Source of the DNA: Desulfacinum infernum DSM 9756
Lineage (GTDB): Bacteria > Desulfobacterota > Syntrophobacteria > Syntrophobacterales > DSM-9756
DNA length: 64,000 nucleotides
NCBI RefSeq assembly: GCF_900129305.1
Contig: NZ_FQVB01000008.1
Location: 1 to 64,000, forward strand
Reading direction: 5' to 3'
Position numbers and translations under genes: made by a program
Shown here: positions 1 through 8,531 of the stretch, piece by piece
Position numbering within the stretch: the stretch's first letter is position 1
Layout of the letters: every line of letters begins with the position of its first letter
The notes under the pieces: model-generated
What the model was told of the DNA's origin: nothing
Seen by the model: only the letters and a program-made list of their open reading frames with translations
Databases searched by the model: none

Positions 1-240
1 GACGAACTGGGATATCTGCCCATGAGCCGGCAGGCACGCTACAACCTCTTTCAGCTGGTCAACGCCCTTTACGAATACCGTTCCGTGATCATCACCACCA
101 ACAAGGAGTTTACCGCCTGGGGCGAGTTCTTCCATGACGACAACGTCGTTGTGCCCATCGTGGACCGCCTCATTCACCATTCACACATCTTCATCATGGG
201 AGGGGAAAGCTATCGACTGAGACAGAAACGACAAGGCTGA
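1..240 (+). CDS. IstB-like ATP-binding protein of an IS21-family element (3' end only)
   Basis: The frame is open from the first base of the window (DELGYLPMSRQARYNLFQLV) and stops at 240. The pattern DELGYLP followed by a Leu/Phe-rich helix, RSVIITTNKEF, and an ending in LIHHSHIFIMGGESYRL is the C-terminal third of IstB, the AAA+ helper of IS21 transposition. IstB helps the IstA transposase in target capture. The Walker A part and istA would lie upstream, outside the window, so I cannot tell whether the element is intact. The terminal repeats expected beyond an IS21 right end follow directly. Confidence 0.85.
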   Translation, partial: DELGYLPMSRQARYNLFQLVNALYEYRSVIITTNKEFTAWGEFFHDDNVVVPIVDRLIHHSHIFIMGGESYRLRQKRQG

Positions 241-305
241 TTTTTTTGTCCCAAGTGGGTCAAAATTGTTGTCCAAAAAAGGGTCAAAATAACTGGCCAT
301 TGACA
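241..305 (+). mobile_element. Right end of the IS21-family element
   Basis: Right after the istB stop there is a short AT-rich segment with two direct copies of GGGTCAAAAT (about 257-266 and 280-289). IS21-type ends usually carry several short repeated transposase sites. The boundary near 305 is a guess, because the sequence from about 311 onward already matches a glycosyltransferase pseudogene. Confidence 0.6.
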
Positions 306-310
306 ACAAA

Positions 311-666
311 AAAACCGCTACCTGCTCATTACGGGAAAATTCCCTCCCCGAAAGGGTGGATCCAACACCACTTTCGAAGAAGTCCATAAAAGGATCGGCT
401 ACCCTTGGAAAGGGTGCCGTTTCTCGACGGGCTTGGTGTAAACGTAATGCATGTGATGGTGGGAAGCGGGGCCGGACGAGGCCTCCCTTCGCGAGAAGGC
501 GGTTCGATGCGGCGTAGCCGACGGGATCCGCCTCTTGGGATCCATGTCCATGGGTAAGGCCGTGATCACCAGCCGTTCCCAGGGTATTGTCGATGATTAT
601 CTGCACGGGCTGACGGCAATGGAAGTTCCCGCGGGGGCCTGGAAGGCGATGAGGGGAGCATCATGA
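311..666 (+). pseudogene. Mosaic remnant of GT4 glycosyltransferase genes
   Basis: Three pieces are joined. Bases about 316-397 are nearly identical to about 1777-1860, the start of the intact GT4 gene downstream. The match then jumps to copy positions 1938-1963 across a 6-bp ATCGGC repeat (1856-1861 and 1938-1943), an 82-bp deletion that breaks the frame. Bases about 430-560 resemble 2444-2570 of the same gene at clearly lower identity. Bases 543-666 read MSMGKAVITSRSQGIVDDY and continue to a TGA, which looks like the C-terminal nucleotide-sugar site of a different GT4 enzyme. No open frame covers the whole. It lies between the IS21 end and the living gene cluster. Confidence 0.75.
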
Positions 667-826
667 GGCTGTGACATGACCCCGGAAAATTGCTGTGGCT
701 GGGGTGAAACGCAAGACAAATGGTACTGCCCGGTGATATTCGCATGCCCTATAAAAAGGGGCAGGATCTCTGTGTCTTTCCTGCAGGCAGTCGAGGCGGA
801 CAATCAGACTTGGAGGATATCATCAT
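667..826 (+). other. Leader region upstream of the first intact polysaccharide gene
   Basis: No gene is visible here. A GGAGG (811-815) precedes the methyltransferase ATG. I saw no convincing sigma-70 pair and no sigma-54 TGGC/TTGC pair. Confidence 0.4.
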
Positions 827-1621
827 ATGGATAGGGATCGACTCGTCCAGGAAATGCATACCTATAATTGGATGCATACCATCGACTTGGGAAATGGCGT
901 CGTAACGCCCGGGAAATGGCCCGTAAACCAGCGAATCCTGAAAGCATTCCAAGAAATAGATTTTTCAGGGAAGAAGGTTCTGGACGTGGGAACATGCAAT
1001 GGGCTTTGGTCCTTTGAGGCGGAGAAAAGAGGTGCGGCGGATGTCTATTCCATCGATTATTTGACCCACGTGAATTATTGGTGCAGCCCGGCGTTCAAGT
1101 TTGCCCATAAAGTCCTGGGGTCCAGGGCTCAATATTATCCTGACCTCAATGTATATGACGTCGAGCAACTTGGCATCAATGACTTTGATGTCGTAATATT
1201 CTGCGGAGTGTATTATCACTTGAAAAATCCCTTGCTGGCCTTGTCGAAGCTAAGGAAAGTAATGAAGACGGGGGGCATGATTATTGTCGAAGGGTCTATA
1301 TACTCTGACGATAAAGATTGTTACGCCACCTACCATTATAAAAATATTCTGAATCATGACAAAAGCAACTGGTGGGTCCCGTCTCATCGGTGCTTGAGAG
1401 AGTGGGTGGAATCTTCGTTCTTTGACATCAGGAAAGAGTGGGTGCCTGAGATAAATAACAGTTTCGTGATGCGTATCAAAGATATGATGAAGCGTATTAT
1501 GGGTAAATATGACAGGCGGGTGGATAGGATAGTCATGATCGCTGAGGCTGTTCGTCGGCATGACGAAATGTACAGATCGCCTGACCCCGATCTGCTGGAA
1601 TTTTTTCCTGAGGAGAGCTAG
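827..1621 (+). CDS. Class I SAM-dependent methyltransferase, CmoB-like (DUF1698 type)
   Basis: A 264-residue protein. The N-terminal stretch MHTIDLGNGVVTPGKWP and the SAM-binding motif I VLDVGTCNGLWSFEAEKRGA (about residues 50-69) are typical of the CmoB-like/DUF1698 group. DVVIFCGVYYHLKNP matches motif IV and the following segment. Such enzymes occur in polysaccharide clusters as sugar or lipid modifiers, and the substrate cannot be read from sequence. The ATG at 827 has a GGAGG 11 bp upstream. The gene is AT-richer than its downstream neighbours, which suggests separate acquisition. It is the first intact gene of the exopolysaccharide locus. Confidence 0.8.
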   Translation: MDRDRLVQEMHTYNWMHTIDLGNGVVTPGKWPVNQRILKAFQEIDFSGKKVLDVGTCNGLWSFEAEKRGAADVYSIDYLTHVNYWCSPAFKFAHKVLGSRAQYYPDLNVYDVEQLGINDFDVVIFCGVYYHLKNPLLALSKLRKVMKTGGMIIVEGSIYSDDKDCYATYHYKNILNHDKSNWWVPSHRCLREWVESSFFDIRKEWVPEINNSFVMRIKDMMKRIMGKYDRRVDRIVMIAEAVRRHDEMYRSPDPDLLEFFPEES

Positions 1622-1720
1622 GTTGGATGATAGATGTGGAGCCTGAAACCATATTAAGTAAGATATAAATCGGCCTCCAGGGATTAGAGTAGTCCGTGCG
1701 TTAGAAGTTAGATTGAGAAA

Positions 1721-2926
1721 TTGACAATTCCCAAAGGGCCATATAAGGATCAAGCCTCATTGGAAAATAAAAGAAAGCGTTACCTTGTCATTACGGAAAA
1801 ATTCCCTCCCCGAAAGGGTGGATCCAACACCACTTTCGAAGAAGTCTATAAAAGGATCGGCGACAAGGGAACCCACATTGTGACGACCGACCAACCCGGG
1901 GCCGCGGACTTTGATAAGAAAAGCCCCAATACGGTGCATCGGCTACCCTTGGAAAGGGTGCCGTGGCTTCGGCCTGAGTCCCTACTGATTTATGCGAGGT
2001 TGCTCCGAAAGTCCCTGTCACTTGCGTGGACTCACATCTTTGACGAGGTCCACTGTGGCCGGGTGCTTTCTGAGGGGTTTGTGGGATGGATCGTCTCGCG
2101 GATGCGGCGCCTCCCTCTCCTGATCTATGCCCACGGGGAAGAGATCACCACTTGGCGCACCCCCGCCAAATACCGGCTCATGCGGTTTGTCTTCCGCAAG
2201 GCGGATGCCCTCTTGGCAAATAGCCGGTTCACGGCTCGCCTTCTTCAAGACCTGGGAGTCGACAAACATAAGATTCATGTGGTCTATCCCGGAGTGGACC
2301 TGGACTTTTTTCGTCCCTGCGCCGACAAGGCGAAGGTCCGACAAGGGATGGGGATTGACAACGGACAGGCGATCATCCTTTCCGTGGGGCGCCTCACCCG
2401 AAGGAAGGGATTTCATCAGGTGATCCAGGCCCTACCGATTCTCAAGGATCTCGGTGTGAACGCAACTCATGTGGTGGCAGGAATCGGTCCGGACGAGGCG
2501 TTCCTTCGTGAGACGGCGGTTCGGTGCGGCGTAGCCGACCGGGTTCGCTTGTTGGGGCCCGTGCCCGACGAGGAACTCCTTTTCTGGTACCAGGCGGCGG
2601 ACGTCTTCGCCATGCCCAACTATGATGTGGGAAACGACACGGAAGGCTTCGGCAAGGTTTACGTGGAGGCGTCGGCGTGCAAGACGCCCCCCATCGCGGG
2701 CCTGACCGGAGGAACGGGTGATGCCGTGATCCACGAGGTGACGGGGTTTCGGGTGGACGGTTCCTCCGTTTCGGCCGTTGCGGAAGCGCTCCATCGGCTG
2801 CTCACCGACACCGAGTTGAACCGGCAGCTGGCCGAACAAGGCTATGAAAGGGCACATCGGGAATTCTCCTGGGATGTTTCGGCACAAAGGACGGCGGACA
2901 TTCTGGGCAAGGGGAAAAAGACATGA
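1721..2926 (+). CDS. Glycosyltransferase family 4
   Basis: A 401-residue GT-B enzyme. The N-terminal Rossmann domain begins YLVITEKFPPRKGGSN. The C-terminal donor domain has GVDLDFFRP, SVGRLTRRKG and the E-x7-E type site EGFGKVYVEASA followed by GGTGDAV. It should transfer a sugar from a nucleotide donor to a lipid-linked intermediate at the cytoplasmic membrane face. The start is uncertain: the frame opens with TTG 1721, TTG 1760 is an alternative, and neither has a strong Shine-Dalgarno. Part of this gene is duplicated in the pseudogene at 311-666. The stop overlaps the next ATG (ATGA), so the two are translationally coupled. Confidence 0.88.
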   Translation: MTIPKGPYKDQASLENKRKRYLVITEKFPPRKGGSNTTFEEVYKRIGDKGTHIVTTDQPGAADFDKKSPNTVHRLPLERVPWLRPESLLIYARLLRKSLSLAWTHIFDEVHCGRVLSEGFVGWIVSRMRRLPLLIYAHGEEITTWRTPAKYRLMRFVFRKADALLANSRFTARLLQDLGVDKHKIHVVYPGVDLDFFRPCADKAKVRQGMGIDNGQAIILSVGRLTRRKGFHQVIQALPILKDLGVNATHVVAGIGPDEAFLRETAVRCGVADRVRLLGPVPDEELLFWYQAADVFAMPNYDVGNDTEGFGKVYVEASACKTPPIAGLTGGTGDAVIHEVTGFRVDGSSVSAVAEALHRLLTDTELNRQLAEQGYERAHREFSWDVSAQRTADILGKGKKT

Positions 2927-3837
2927 GCGCACAGGTCGGCCCCCCGCTGTGGATGCGGGTAATCAACAAAGTACGCCGCCTCATCGAAGGCCCGCCGGTC
3001 CGGGAAAAGACCGTGGTGAAGGTCGTGGATCCTTCCGCACGAAAGCGTTGCCCGCCGAGCTTCTTGATCGGGGTCTACCGCTCAGGGACCACCCTCCTTC
3101 GTTATGTTCTGGACAGCCACAGTCGGATCGCCGTGCCGCCCGAGACCAATTTCCTCAACAGTCTGGCCGAAATGTGGGGTTCCGACTGGATGCGCAAGGG
3201 ACTCCGTGGCGTGGGCGTGGATGAGGAGGGCCTGTTGGAGCGTCTTCGCGACTTCGCCTGGACCATCTACGATGACTACGCTCTGGCCAAGGGCAAGGCC
3301 CGCTGGGTGGACAAGACCCCCTCGTATGTGGACATCCTCGATTTCATCGACCTGCTCTTCGGGGCCCAATGCCGCTACATCATGCTCTACCGCCACGGCC
3401 TGGACGTGGCTCAATCCATGGCGGCCGTTCACGCCAACGACGGCCTGGGGGGACCGGCCAGGCGCTATGCGGAAGAGTTCACCCGTTCGCCCCGCCTGGC
3501 CTTCACTCACTATTGGAAGGATCAATGCGGGAAGATGATCGACTTTGAGCGGCGTCATCCGGATCGCTGCCACCGGATTCGATACGAGGACTACGCGGAA
3601 GACCCCGACCGATACCTTCCGCCCGTCTTTGAGTTCCTGGGCGAGGCTTGGGAACCTGGCGTGCTGGCCTATCACAAAAGGCCCCATGACTTCGGCCTGC
3701 AGGATCACAAGATTGAAACAGCGCGCGGGTTCAAGCCCAAGACGAAGACCTACCGGCATTGGGACCGGGAGGAGATCTCGGAAGCGACTCGGATCGCGGC
3801 TCCGGTTCTGGAACAGCTGGGATATCCCGTGCCATGA
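2923..3837 (+). CDS. PAPS-dependent sulfotransferase family protein
   Basis: A 304-residue protein. The PAPS 5'-phosphosulfate loop is FLIGVYRSGTTLLRYVLDSH (about residues 46-65) and the 3'-phosphate site is MLYRHGLDVAQSM. WVDKTPSY and IRYEDYAEDP are also typical of this superfamily. It probably puts sulfate on the polysaccharide or its lipid-linked precursor. It overlaps the upstream GT4 by 4 bp and the downstream exported protein by 4 bp, so the three are co-translated. A second, unrelated-looking sulfotransferase lies at 8532-9218. Confidence 0.85.
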   Translation: MSAQVGPPLWMRVINKVRRLIEGPPVREKTVVKVVDPSARKRCPPSFLIGVYRSGTTLLRYVLDSHSRIAVPPETNFLNSLAEMWGSDWMRKGLRGVGVDEEGLLERLRDFAWTIYDDYALAKGKARWVDKTPSYVDILDFIDLLFGAQCRYIMLYRHGLDVAQSMAAVHANDGLGGPARRYAEEFTRSPRLAFTHYWKDQCGKMIDFERRHPDRCHRIRYEDYAEDPDRYLPPVFEFLGEAWEPGVLAYHKRPHDFGLQDHKIETARGFKPKTKTYRHWDREEISEATRIAAPVLEQLGYPVP

Positions 3838-5183
3838 AAAGAATGCGCCGGGAAATCCGTCTCTTCCTGATGATCGGCTGTGTGTTGGCGCTCTCCCGTA
3901 GCGCTGGGGCCGGGGGGAAAAATGTCGCGGCGGGCCGTCTCACGTGCTTCGAGAGGGGAATCCCCGTGGCCCGCGAAAGCCGCCTGGGATTCCGGCCGGT
4001 GGACGCCAGGGTGATGCGCTGGGCGGCCGGAGACGATGTGGACGGAACGGGACGGGCCGTTGTGGAGCTCACGCCCGAGCACCGCTCCGTCTTCTTCCAG
4101 GCGGGGATTCGAAGGCTTTATCTTTTGAGCGGGTCCGGGCGTTACGTTCCCGGGGGCGCCGACGTACTTCGGTTTTGGGTTCGGATTCCTTCCGGTTCCC
4201 CCCTTCTTTCAAAAACCGGGGAGAGAACGTTCGGAGTGTGGACCTACCACTGGAAGCCGGGCGATGAGCACGTGGGGGGACCGAGCAATCGGGGGCTGGC
4301 CACCGATTCCATGATGCACGGTTATGCGGAATTTTCCTTCCGGCCGGAGTGCTCCGGGCGATGGATCCGGGTTCAACTTTCCGAGAAGGCCTTCCAGAAG
4401 CAGCGCGATTACTACCACTGGTACGCCGCCTCGGGCGTGACCGCTCCCTACGACTTCTGGGCCACCCTACGCCAGGTTCAGTTCGTCAGTCTGGGAGATG
4501 GGGATGCGGAACGGGCGGATTGGGAGCTGGACTGCCTGGGCCTGGAGCGCCGACCGCGGCTGGTGGAGGTGGACCCATCCTTCCACCGGGCCGTGGCGCC
4601 GCCGGGCGGCGAAATCCGCGTGCCCGTCCGGATCACCAACCCCACTTCAAGGGACCGCTCCTACCGCTATTTCATATCCAGCGCCCTGGGGGCCGACCGG
4701 GAGACCCTTTACCAGATGGTGTGGAGGACCGACAGCCTGGTGCCCGCCCGGCTGGCCCAAAGAGCCGTGAAAGCCGGCGGGGGAGTCGGTGCCGTACGTC
4801 TCCATGACGCCTTCCTGCGCCCGGTGGGATACAAGGAAATTTCCGTTCGTGCGGGCGAAAGCTGGAAAGGCTACGTGGTGCACCGGATGCATCCCGGCAT
4901 GCGAACGGGCGCGAAGAAAATTTCCTTTTCCGGGAAAAACTTTTCCGCAAGGCGGGACACCCTCATGACCACCCTTATTTTCTGGGATCCCCATGAGCCG
5001 ATGAGTGGGGATGAAGCATGCCTTATCAACCCCGGAAGCAACGCCGACGAACCCGGACACCGAGCCCCTCCCGGCTTTCCGCGCCAAGAGCCGCCTCCTC
5101 CGGGATGGCGGAGCCGTGACGTGCCCCTCCACCAGCCCGGCGGAACCTTCGTTTCCATGATCCGTCTCGGGGAGGCCGCGTGA
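3834..5183 (+). CDS. Exported protein of unknown function in the polysaccharide operon
   Basis: I do not recognise the family. The ATG at 3834 overlaps the preceding TGA and opens a 449-residue protein with a clear signal peptide: a basic start MKRMRREIR, a hydrophobic core LFLMIGCVLALS, then RSAGAGG. The mature part looks beta-rich. The first half could be a carbohydrate-binding-like sandwich (WVRIPSGSP, FGVWTYHWKPGDEH, SGRWIRVQLS). The second half, VPVRITNPTSRDRSYRYFISS, resembles an Ig-like extracellular module. It lacks a PEP-CTERM tail. Its position between a sulfotransferase and a GT4 suggests a periplasmic or secreted role in polymer handling, but that is inference. Confidence 0.7.
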   Translation: MKRMRREIRLFLMIGCVLALSRSAGAGGKNVAAGRLTCFERGIPVARESRLGFRPVDARVMRWAAGDDVDGTGRAVVELTPEHRSVFFQAGIRRLYLLSGSGRYVPGGADVLRFWVRIPSGSPLLSKTGERTFGVWTYHWKPGDEHVGGPSNRGLATDSMMHGYAEFSFRPECSGRWIRVQLSEKAFQKQRDYYHWYAASGVTAPYDFWATLRQVQFVSLGDGDAERADWELDCLGLERRPRLVEVDPSFHRAVAPPGGEIRVPVRITNPTSRDRSYRYFISSALGADRETLYQMVWRTDSLVPARLAQRAVKAGGGVGAVRLHDAFLRPVGYKEISVRAGESWKGYVVHRMHPGMRTGAKKISFSGKNFSARRDTLMTTLIFWDPHEPMSGDEACLINPGSNADEPGHRAPPGFPRQEPPPPGWRSRDVPLHQPGGTFVSMIRLGEAA

Positions 5184-6436
5184 AGAGTCCGCTGAAGGCG
5201 AAAGAGATGAGGATACTCACGCTGTCTTCCGTCTATCCCAACCCTGCGCAGCCCTCCCTGGGCCTGTTCGTCCGCGAGCGGATGCGCCGCGTCTCAGAGC
5301 GGGGGGAAGACGTGAGAGTCGTGGCCCCCGTTCCCTACTTTCCGGCGGATCCCCTCATCCGGTCCGTCAGGAGGGGCTATCGCCCGGCGATCCCCGGCCG
5401 CGTGAGCCCGGAAAACGGTGCCGTGCTCCACCCCCCTTTCCTTTGCCCCCCGGGGGTGCTGAAAGGCCTGGACGGCTGCCTGTACGCCCTGTCGCTTCTG
5501 CCTGTTTTGCACAAGCTCCGCCGCCGGTTTCCCTTCCAGCTCATCGACGCCCACTTCACCTACCCGGACGGGGTGGCCGCGAGCTTACTGGCCCGCCGCT
5601 TTCGGGTTCCCTTCACCATCACCCTTCGGGGAACCGAGGTGCCCCATGCGCGGGAAGGATCCAAGAAGACTCAGATGATGCGCGCCTTTCGGCGGGCGGA
5701 CGCCCTCATCGCCGTGAGCCGCTCCCTGGGGGAGCTGGCCGTGGAGCTGGGGGCGCACCCGGCCAAGGTCCATGTGATCCCCAACGGCGTGGACACGCGC
5801 CGGTTCCGTCCCATGCAAAGAGGAGAAGCCCGCCGGGCGTTGGGGCTTCCCGCAGGGGCGCCGGTGATCCTCACCGTGGGGGCGCTGGTGAGGAGGAAGG
5901 GCATCCACCGGGTGCTGGAGGTCATGCCTCGCCTTTGTCGCCGCCATCCCGATCTGGTCTACGTGGTGGTGGGCGGAGGCTCCGTGGAAGGGGACATGAG
6001 CGCGGAACTCATCAAAATGATCCGGGAAAGGAACCTGGGGGACCGCGTCCGGATGGAGGGGCCCCGGCCCCCTGAAATGCTTCCTGCCTACTATTCGGCG
6101 GCGGATCTCTTCGTTCTTCCCACCACCAACGAAGGATGGGCCAACGTGCTTGTGGAAAGCCTGGCCTGCGGCACCCCTGTCGTCACCACCGACGTGGGGG
6201 GAAACCGCGAGGTGATGTGCCGGGACACCCTGGGGATCCTCATACCGGCCGGGGACCCGGGGGCGCTTGAGGAGGCCCTGCTGTCGGGCCTTTCCCGCCC
6301 ATGGGACCGAACGGCCATCGCCGCCCATGCGGCCCGCCGCGACTGGTCGCAGGTGGCCGACGAGGTGATCCGGATCTTCCGAAAGATTCTGCACGCGAAC
6401 GAAACCCCGGGGACAAGGAAAGGATCGATGGGCTGA
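5180..6436 (+). CDS. Glycosyltransferase family 4
   Basis: A 418-residue GT-B protein. MRILTLSSVYPNPAQPSLG is the N-terminal strand plus acceptor loop, and DAHFTYPDGVAASLLARR follows. The donor site runs VIPNGVDTRRFRP, TVGALVRRKGIHRVLE and then TTNEGWANVLVESLACGTP (E-x7-E). GTG 5180 is preferred because GGGGAGG (5169-5175) lies 5 bp upstream and it overlaps the previous stop. ATG 5207 is an alternative. The stop overlaps the asnB ATG (TGATG), so the operon continues. Confidence 0.88.
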   Translation: MKSPLKAKEMRILTLSSVYPNPAQPSLGLFVRERMRRVSERGEDVRVVAPVPYFPADPLIRSVRRGYRPAIPGRVSPENGAVLHPPFLCPPGVLKGLDGCLYALSLLPVLHKLRRRFPFQLIDAHFTYPDGVAASLLARRFRVPFTITLRGTEVPHAREGSKKTQMMRAFRRADALIAVSRSLGELAVELGAHPAKVHVIPNGVDTRRFRPMQRGEARRALGLPAGAPVILTVGALVRRKGIHRVLEVMPRLCRRHPDLVYVVVGGGSVEGDMSAELIKMIRERNLGDRVRMEGPRPPEMLPAYYSAADLFVLPTTNEGWANVLVESLACGTPVVTTDVGGNREVMCRDTLGILIPAGDPGALEEALLSGLSRPWDRTAIAAHAARRDWSQVADEVIRIFRKILHANETPGTRKGSMG

Positions 6437-8511
6437 TGTGCGGTATCGCCGGCATTTTGCATCGCGACGGATCTCCCCCGGACCCGGATCGACTGGTCCG
6501 CATGACACGCACGCTGACCCATCGCGGTCCCGACGACGAGGGCTACTACGTCCACGGGCGTCTCTGGAGTCCCGAACCCGGCCGCCATGCCTCCCTAGCC
6601 GAAACGCAAGGTCCCGCGCCTCTCCCCCCCGCCGATGACGCCCCCCCAGCCTCACGACTTCACGACTTCACGACTTCACGATTTCACGATTCCCCACTCC
6701 CCACTCCCCACTCCCTACTCTCCACTCCCCACTCCCCACTCCCCCCCATCGCCCTGGGCCACCGCCGTCTTTCCATCATCGATCTCCATGCAGGCCGCCA
6801 GCCTCTCACCAACGAGGACGGCACGGTCTGGGTCGTCTTCAACGGCGAGATCTACAACTTCCAGGAGCTGCGCGCTGAACTCATGGGGCGGGGCCATGTG
6901 TTCCGAACCCGCACGGACACCGAGGTGATCGTTCATGCCTACGAGGAATGGGGAACGGGCGCGGTGCAGCGTTTTCGGGGCATGTTCGCCATCGCCCTCT
7001 GGGACGGCCGGAAAAGCCGCCTGTGGCTGGTGCGGGACCGGCTGGGCAAGAAGCCTCTCTACTATGCGGACCTGGGCGGAAGGCTCTACTTCGCGTCGGA
7101 AATCAAGGCGATCTTGGCGGCGCTGGGGACGACCCCCGAGGTGGACGAGACGGCCCTTTGCGACTATCTGTCGCTCCAGTACATTCCGGCGCCCAAGACC
7201 ATCTACCGGGACATACGGAAACTGCCCCCGGGCCACGAGGCGGTGGTGTCCGCTTCGGGCCTGACCGTTCGGTCCTACTGGGACCTCTCGTTCGAACCGA
7301 CCGTTCAGGCGCGCAGCCAAGAGGATCTGGCAGACGCCCTCTACGGCCTCTTGCAGGAAGCGGTCCGCCTGCGCCTCATCAGCGATGTGCCCCTGGGGGC
7401 CTTTCTTTCCGGCGGAGTGGACTCTTCGGCCGTAGTGGCGCTCATGGCGGCCGCGTCCTCGGAGCCTGTCACCACCAACACCATCGCCTTCGATGTGGAC
7501 GACTACGATGAGGCTCCCTTCGCGCGCCGGGTCGCCCGGCTTTTCCGCACCGATCACCATGAATTCCGGGTGACCCCGGAATGCCTGCCCGTCATCGACA
7601 CCCTGGCCTGGCACTACGACGAACCCTTTGCCGACCCGTCGGCGGTCCCCACCTACTATGTGTCCAAGATGGCGCGTCGGGTGGTGACGGTGGCCCTTTC
7701 CGGCGACGGGGGAGACGAGAACTTCGCCGGATACAGCCGCTATCGATTCGATGTGGCGGAGGACCGAGCCCGGCGCTTCGTTCCCCGGATCCTACGCCGG
7801 GGGATCCTGGAGCCCCTGGCCGGCCTGTTTCCCAGAAGGCCCGATGTGCCGCGCTTCCTTCGGGCCGGGACGGTGCTTGCCAACGTGGCCAGGGATCCGG
7901 CGGACGCCTATTTCGCCTCCATGTCCGGGATGCCGGAAGAAGACAAGAACCGGCTTCTGAACGGCGACTGCCGCAAGGCGCTGAACGGCTACCGAACGGT
8001 GGACCTCTTTCGGGATCTCTACCGGAAGGCCCCGGCTCGGGACCATCTCTCCCGGCTTCAGTACATCGACTTCAAGACCTACCTGTGCGAAGACATCCTG
8101 ACCAAGGTGGACCGGGCGAGCATGGCCGTGTCGCTGGAAGTCCGGTGTCCCATCTTGGATCATGTGTTTGTGGAATTCGCGGCGGGACTTCCTTGGCGCC
8201 TCAAGCTCAACGGCTTGCAGGGAAAGCACATCTTCCGGAAGGCTCTTCGGCGTTGCGTGCCGCCCGAGGTGCTGGATCGGAAGAAGAAGGGCTTTGCCGT
8301 GCCCGTGGGGGCGTGGTTCCGGGGGGAACTGAAGGAACATGCCCGGAGCCTGGTGGTGGAAGGGGAGGGGACCCGGCGGTTCCTGGATTCAGGGGTCGCG
8401 GCCGCCATGTGGGACGAGCACCAGGAAAACCGAAGAGATCGCAGCATGGAACTCTGGACCATCCTGATGCTCAACGCCTGGGCGAATCGGTTTCTGGCAT
8501 CGCCGACATAG
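6436..8511 (+). CDS. asnB: Asparagine synthase-type amidotransferase (XrtA/EPS-associated type)
   Basis: A 691-residue class II glutamine amidotransferase. Cys2 (MCGIAGILHRDG) is the glutaminase nucleophile. LTHRGPDDEGYY, GHRRLSIIDL and FNGEIYN complete the N-terminal domain. The synthetase PP-loop is SGGVDSS (about 325-331), followed by ALSGDGGDENFAGYSRY and the C-terminal KVDRASMAVSLEVRCPILD. Copies in exosortase loci probably amidate a sugar acid or other EPS component rather than make free asparagine. The start at 6436 places Cys at position 2, as the family requires. Residues about 42-104 are an extra low-complexity insertion encoded by tandem repeats (6652-6747) inside a loop of the glutaminase domain. 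Confidence 0.93.
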   Translation: MCGIAGILHRDGSPPDPDRLVRMTRTLTHRGPDDEGYYVHGRLWSPEPGRHASLAETQGPAPLPPADDAPPASRLHDFTTSRFHDSPLPTPHSLLSTPHSPLPPIALGHRRLSIIDLHAGRQPLTNEDGTVWVVFNGEIYNFQELRAELMGRGHVFRTRTDTEVIVHAYEEWGTGAVQRFRGMFAIALWDGRKSRLWLVRDRLGKKPLYYADLGGRLYFASEIKAILAALGTTPEVDETALCDYLSLQYIPAPKTIYRDIRKLPPGHEAVVSASGLTVRSYWDLSFEPTVQARSQEDLADALYGLLQEAVRLRLISDVPLGAFLSGGVDSSAVVALMAAASSEPVTTNTIAFDVDDYDEAPFARRVARLFRTDHHEFRVTPECLPVIDTLAWHYDEPFADPSAVPTYYVSKMARRVVTVALSGDGGDENFAGYSRYRFDVAEDRARRFVPRILRRGILEPLAGLFPRRPDVPRFLRAGTVLANVARDPADAYFASMSGMPEEDKNRLLNGDCRKALNGYRTVDLFRDLYRKAPARDHLSRLQYIDFKTYLCEDILTKVDRASMAVSLEVRCPILDHVFVEFAAGLPWRLKLNGLQGKHIFRKALRRCVPPEVLDRKKKGFAVPVGAWFRGELKEHARSLVVEGEGTRRFLDSGVAAAMWDEHQENRRDRSMELWTILMLNAWANRFLASPT
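6652..6747 (+). repeat. Octamer plus heptamer tandem tract inside asnB
   Basis: Five octamers of the type tcacgact (6652-6691) are followed by seven heptamers of the type ccccact (6692-6740) and a run of C. The tract is translated in frame as a Ser/Pro/His-rich segment. See the heptamer-tract finding. Confidence 0.95.
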
Positions 8512-8531
8512 AACATCATGGAGAGGATGCG

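Noticed and set aside
181-606. A 141-residue minus-strand frame over the glycosyltransferase remnant
   Set aside because: It only mirrors the pseudogene and the same stretch of the intact GT4 gene. No motif is present.
667-826. Sigma-54 promoter for the exopolysaccharide operon
   Set aside because: TGGTACTGCCCGG near 721 lacks the GC and TTGCA elements at the required spacing.
7581-8531. Upstream extension of the second sulfotransferase frame
   Set aside because: The frame runs open through the asnB 3' half in another phase. The PAPS loop and Shine-Dalgarno fix the true start at 8532.
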